From an uncultured Verrucomicrobiota bacterium (lineage in GTDB: Bacteria > Verrucomicrobiota > Verrucomicrobiia > Chthoniobacterales > JACTMZ01), in contig CAJBKE010000037.1 in NCBI GenBank assembly GCA_903953565.1, positions 62,001 through 126,000 on the forward strand: 64,000 nt of DNA, in the 5' to 3' direction. The notes under the pieces are model-generated. The model was not told where the DNA came from. It worked only from the letters and a program-made list of their open reading frames with translations, and did no database searches. Below, one piece after another: positions 61,733-64,000 of the stretch. The translations under genes were made by a program, and so were the position numbers. The stretch's first letter is position 1. The number at the start of each line of letters is the position of its first letter.

Positions 61733-61783
61733 TCGCCTCGCCTGGCTCATGATCTTTCCGCCCACTTCTTCCGCCAGCAGCAA

Positions 61784-61892
61784 GGTGGATCGCGCCGTTT
61801 GCCTATGGGCCATCTCCGTCCCGCACCTGCGGGACTACGGTTCGGCGCGATTTCTTTGCCCGGAGATCGCGATGCGGAGATCGCGATCCATC
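61784..61892. repeat. Double-hairpin palindromic repeat, family 1, long form
   Basis: A 109-bp copy in the gap between the cyclase-like and MscS genes. It has the enlarged G/C arm (TTTGCCTATGGGCCATCTCC and CCCGCACCTGCGGG) and a second arm altered to ATCGCGATGCGGAGATCGCGAT. The orientation is opposite to the long copy at 52551. Its last bases are only 11 bp before the MscS start. Confidence 0.87.
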
Positions 61893-61903
61893 TCATCTCC
61901 GCT

Positions 61904-63355
61904 ATGAGCGATCTCCTGCCATCTTATCTCACCAATTTCTGGCCGGCCGTTTTTCTCGCGGTCGGTTTTCCGGTGGCGCTTCTCCTTCTCAACGAATCGA
62001 TCGCTCTCTGTCGCCGCCGCGGCCTGCCCGTCGAGCGCACCCTGCGCAGTCTCCGCAATCTCGTTATCCCCGCCGCCGCGCTGCTGGTTTTTATCCGTTT
62101 CGTCCTCGAGTTGCCGAAAGAAAGCACGACATCGCGTCTCGTCGAATCCGCATTCTGGATCCTCCTGCTCTACACACTGCTCGGCGTGGTCAATGATCTT
62201 GTCTTCGGCCGCGGCGAACCCGTCGAGGGACGTCCACGCTGGACCGACAAAGTTCCCAAACTTTTCCGCGATCTCGTCCGCGCCCTCCTCGTGGCGATCG
62301 GCGCAATGGTCGTCTATTCGCAGGTCTGGGGTCACGAGGTTTCCGCCGCGCTGACTGCGCTCGGCCTCGGTTCCATCGTCATCGGTCTCGCGTTGCAGGA
62401 ACCGCTCGGCAACATCGTCTCCGGACTCATGCTCCTCTCCGAGCGCCCACTCAATGTGGGCGATTGGATCCAAGTCGGCGGCGTGCGCGGCCGCGTCATC
62501 GAGATCAACTGGCGCGCGGTGCATATCGAGACGCCCACGCGCGAATTGCAGGTCATTCCCAATGTCGAACTCTACAAGGGAACCTTCGCCAACTTGTCGC
62601 GTCCCACGCCGCTGCGCACCGAGGTGATCGAGATGGGCTTCAGCTACGACGATGCTCCGAACCGCGTGAAAGAAGTGATGCTCGACCTGCTCCGCACCAC
62701 ACCCGGCGTGTTGGCCGACCCGGAACCCCTCGTCCGCACTGCCGCCTACGCCGATTTCTCCATCAATTACCGCCTCATTTTCAGCGTCGAGTCGCAGGCG
62801 CATCTTCCCGATGTGCGCGATGCCGTCATGTCGCGCCTCTGGTATGTGATCAAACGCGAGAACATCACCATTCCGTTCCCCACCGCGCTCGAATACGAAC
62901 CCGGCCAAGATCCGTCCAAGCTGCAGCCGACCGTCGACGATTACCTGCGCGAACATGTGCGCTTCAAGCCGGCGGCCGGGGAGGGCACGAACGCTCCGCA
63001 GCTTGTCTCGTTCGCTGCGGGCGAGACCGTGCAGGGACCGGACCGCGCCTTCGACGGATTCGCTCTTGTTGTTGCCGGTCGCGCCAATCTGCTCGCGAAC
63101 GATGCCGCTGGCCAGGCAGTGCTTATCGGCGAGCTCGGGCCCGGCGAATGTTTCGGAGACAGCGTCACGGCCGGGGGCGCCGCGGAAAAAATTTCCATCG
63201 TGGCGGACGGCGACCTCGAAGTCGTGGTCTTCGCCGACGAAGCGATCAACGATCTCCTCAACAAATCACCCGCCTTGGCCGCGGAAATCGGCGATGCCAT
63301 CGAAGTGCGCCGCCAGGCCGCGCAGGCCATCCGTCGCCGTTCCACCACTGCATGA
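61904..63355 (+). CDS. MscS-family mechanosensitive channel with C-terminal cNMP-binding-like domain
   Basis: A 483-residue membrane protein. About four N-terminal spans lead to the MscS pore and beta domain (GLGSIVIGLALQEPLGNIVSG, LNVGDWIQVGGVRGRVIEI, VIPNVELYKGTFANLSRP). The last ~100 residues resemble a cyclic-nucleotide-binding fold (FAAGETVQGPDRAFDGFALV, GELGPGECFGDSVT). The phosphate-binding cassette lacks the usual FGE...R(S/T)A: it reads FGDSVTAGGAAEKISIVA, so nucleotide binding is doubtful. The family includes cAMP-gated relatives of MscS. The ATG at 61904 follows the repeat; ATGA overlap with the next gene. Confidence 0.87.
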   Translation: MSDLLPSYLTNFWPAVFLAVGFPVALLLLNESIALCRRRGLPVERTLRSLRNLVIPAAALLVFIRFVLELPKESTTSRLVESAFWILLLYTLLGVVNDLVFGRGEPVEGRPRWTDKVPKLFRDLVRALLVAIGAMVVYSQVWGHEVSAALTALGLGSIVIGLALQEPLGNIVSGLMLLSERPLNVGDWIQVGGVRGRVIEINWRAVHIETPTRELQVIPNVELYKGTFANLSRPTPLRTEVIEMGFSYDDAPNRVKEVMLDLLRTTPGVLADPEPLVRTAAYADFSINYRLIFSVESQAHLPDVRDAVMSRLWYVIKRENITIPFPTALEYEPGQDPSKLQPTVDDYLREHVRFKPAAGEGTNAPQLVSFAAGETVQGPDRAFDGFALVVAGRANLLANDAAGQAVLIGELGPGECFGDSVTAGGAAEKISIVADGDLEVVVFADEAINDLLNKSPALAAEIGDAIEVRRQAAQAIRRRSTTA

Positions 63356-64000
63356 AAACCATCATCCCCAAATTCCTCGCGCTGGTCCTGTCCATCCTGT
63401 TCCTTGGCGCCTCCGCATCCCACGCCGCGGAAAAAATCCGGGTGGTGGTCAAACCCGCCGAACCCTTCGCCTTCGAGGAAAACGGCGTGCTCAAAGGCTA
63501 CTCGGTGGATCTCTGGAAAAAGATCGCTGCTGCGTCCGGCTTCGAATTCGAAACCCGCGTGGTTGACACCGTGCCAGAACTGCTCGAAGCCGTGAAAAGC
63601 GGCGCGGCCGATGTCGGTGTCGGTGCGATCAGCATCACGCCCGACCGCGAGAAGCTCATGGATTTTAGTCATCCGTTCTTCAAGTCGGGCCTGCAAGTCA
63701 TGGCCCGCTCGAAAGGTGAAGCCGGTGCCTTCACCGCCTTCCGCGCGTTATGGAATCGCAATGTGGCCGAGGTCGTCGGCGTGTTGCTCCTCGCTGTCTT
63801 CCTCGTGTCGCACGTGCTTTGGATGGTCGAACGCAAGATCAATGCGGAAAGCTTTCCCGAAGGCTATGTGCGCGGCGTGTGGGAATCCGTCTGGTGGTCC
63901 ATCGCCACGCTGATCAGCGGCGGTTGCGAAAACAAAGCGCCGGTCGGTGTGGCGGGACGACTCGTTGCCGTCGTCTGGATGCTTGGCGGGATCGGTCTCA
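63352..64000 (+). CDS. Prokaryotic ionotropic glutamate receptor-like channel, N-terminal part
   Basis: The first 216 residues of a protein that runs off the window. A signal peptide (ALVLSILFLGASASHA) leads to the first lobe of a periplasmic amino-acid-binding domain (IRVVVKPAEPFAFEENGVLKG, GAISITPDREKLMDFSHPFF). A pore module follows (VVGVLLLAVFLVSHVLW, ESVWWSIATLISGGCENKAP, GRLVAVVWMLGG). This is the GluR0 layout, in which the pore interrupts the binding protein. The K+ filter TVGYGD is replaced by SGGCEN (residues 189-194). Ligand and ion are unknown. It is ATGA-coupled to the MscS gene. Confidence 0.8.
   Translation, partial: MKTIIPKFLALVLSILFLGASASHAAEKIRVVVKPAEPFAFEENGVLKGYSVDLWKKIAAASGFEFETRVVDTVPELLEAVKSGAADVGVGAISITPDREKLMDFSHPFFKSGLQVMARSKGEAGAFTAFRALWNRNVAEVVGVLLLAVFLVSHVLWMVERKINAESFPEGYVRGVWESVWWSIATLISGGCENKAPVGVAGRLVAVVWMLGGIGL

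Noticed and set aside
59708-61813. 701-codon minus-strand ORF opposite the cyclase-like gene
   Set aside because: It is an antisense shadow: the plus strand encodes recognisable HAMP and cyclase domains, while this frame gives His/Arg/Glu-rich sequence with no family look.
15075-61892. CRISPR array
   Set aside because: The repeated palindromic elements are widely dispersed single copies, not regularly spaced direct repeats with spacers, and no cas gene is present.

Overview
The window is about 62-65% GC by eye and gene-dense. It looks like a chromosomal segment of a Verrucomicrobiota bacterium. The reasons are an exosortase with an EpsI-type partner, a PEP-CTERM substrate, pseudopilin-like secreted proteins (one with an H-X9-DG motif), a stand-alone OvoA-type methyltransferase, an imuB/dnaE2-like mutagenesis polymerase behind a site resembling the verrucomicrobial LexA motif, and an abundant palindromic intergenic repeat. 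The phylum assignment is inference; there is no rRNA in the window. No IS element, prophage or CRISPR array was seen.

Layout. 1-466: 3' end of a 4-aminobutyrate aminotransferase gene. 513-4676: one continuous frame joining a Y-family (DinB-like) polymerase to a DnaE2-like C-family polymerase. 4609-10890 (minus): a six-gene surface-polysaccharide/exosortase operon, mostly with 4-nt ATGA overlaps (GT26-GT4 fusion, GT2, GT9, RmlD-like, exosortase, EpsI-like). 10985-12560: YqeY, IspD and a small membrane protein. 12554-15029 (minus): cytochrome bd oxidase. 15146-18664: sugar dehydrogenase plus pseudopilin, a Fur-family regulator and a secreted protein. 18682-27013: a GH1 lipoprotein, then a ZnuACB-type importer and housekeeping genes (MenH-like hydrolase, M24 peptidase, YugP-like protease, ThiD, a degenerate S41 protein). 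27038-32907: an AsmA-like protein and an RND efflux pair. 33078-41198: a GT2-like protein, M29 aminopeptidase, two methyltransferases, HAD phosphatase, PabB, a beta-repeat membrane protein, polysaccharide deacetylase and tRNA-Pro. 41236-46586: dicarboxylate symporter, 3D-domain lipoprotein and the heme genes hemA, hemC and cobA-hemD.

46628-52509 is the most distinctive block. A 29-bp dyad precedes seven co-directional, almost gap-free genes: PEP-CTERM protein, secreted protein, pseudopilin, heme oxygenase, and a HmuTUV-type heme ABC importer. This reads as an iron/heme acquisition operon in which exosortase- and pseudopilin-type surface proteins stand where a TonB receptor would be expected. 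The Fur-family gene at 17228 and the exosortase at 5325 are possible partners.

52693-57830 carries phosphofructokinase, a D,D-carboxypeptidase, ribBA, ribH, nusB and ftsY. 58001-59451 holds two secreted proteins, one a C39-like peptidase. 59624-64000 is a candidate signalling/ion-flux cluster: a membrane sensor with a cyclase domain lacking key catalytic residues, an MscS channel with a cNMP-binding-like C-terminus, and an ionotropic-glutamate-receptor-like channel running off the window. Six copies of a double-hairpin repeat (two with a longer arm) and two copies of a second inverted repeat lie between genes.
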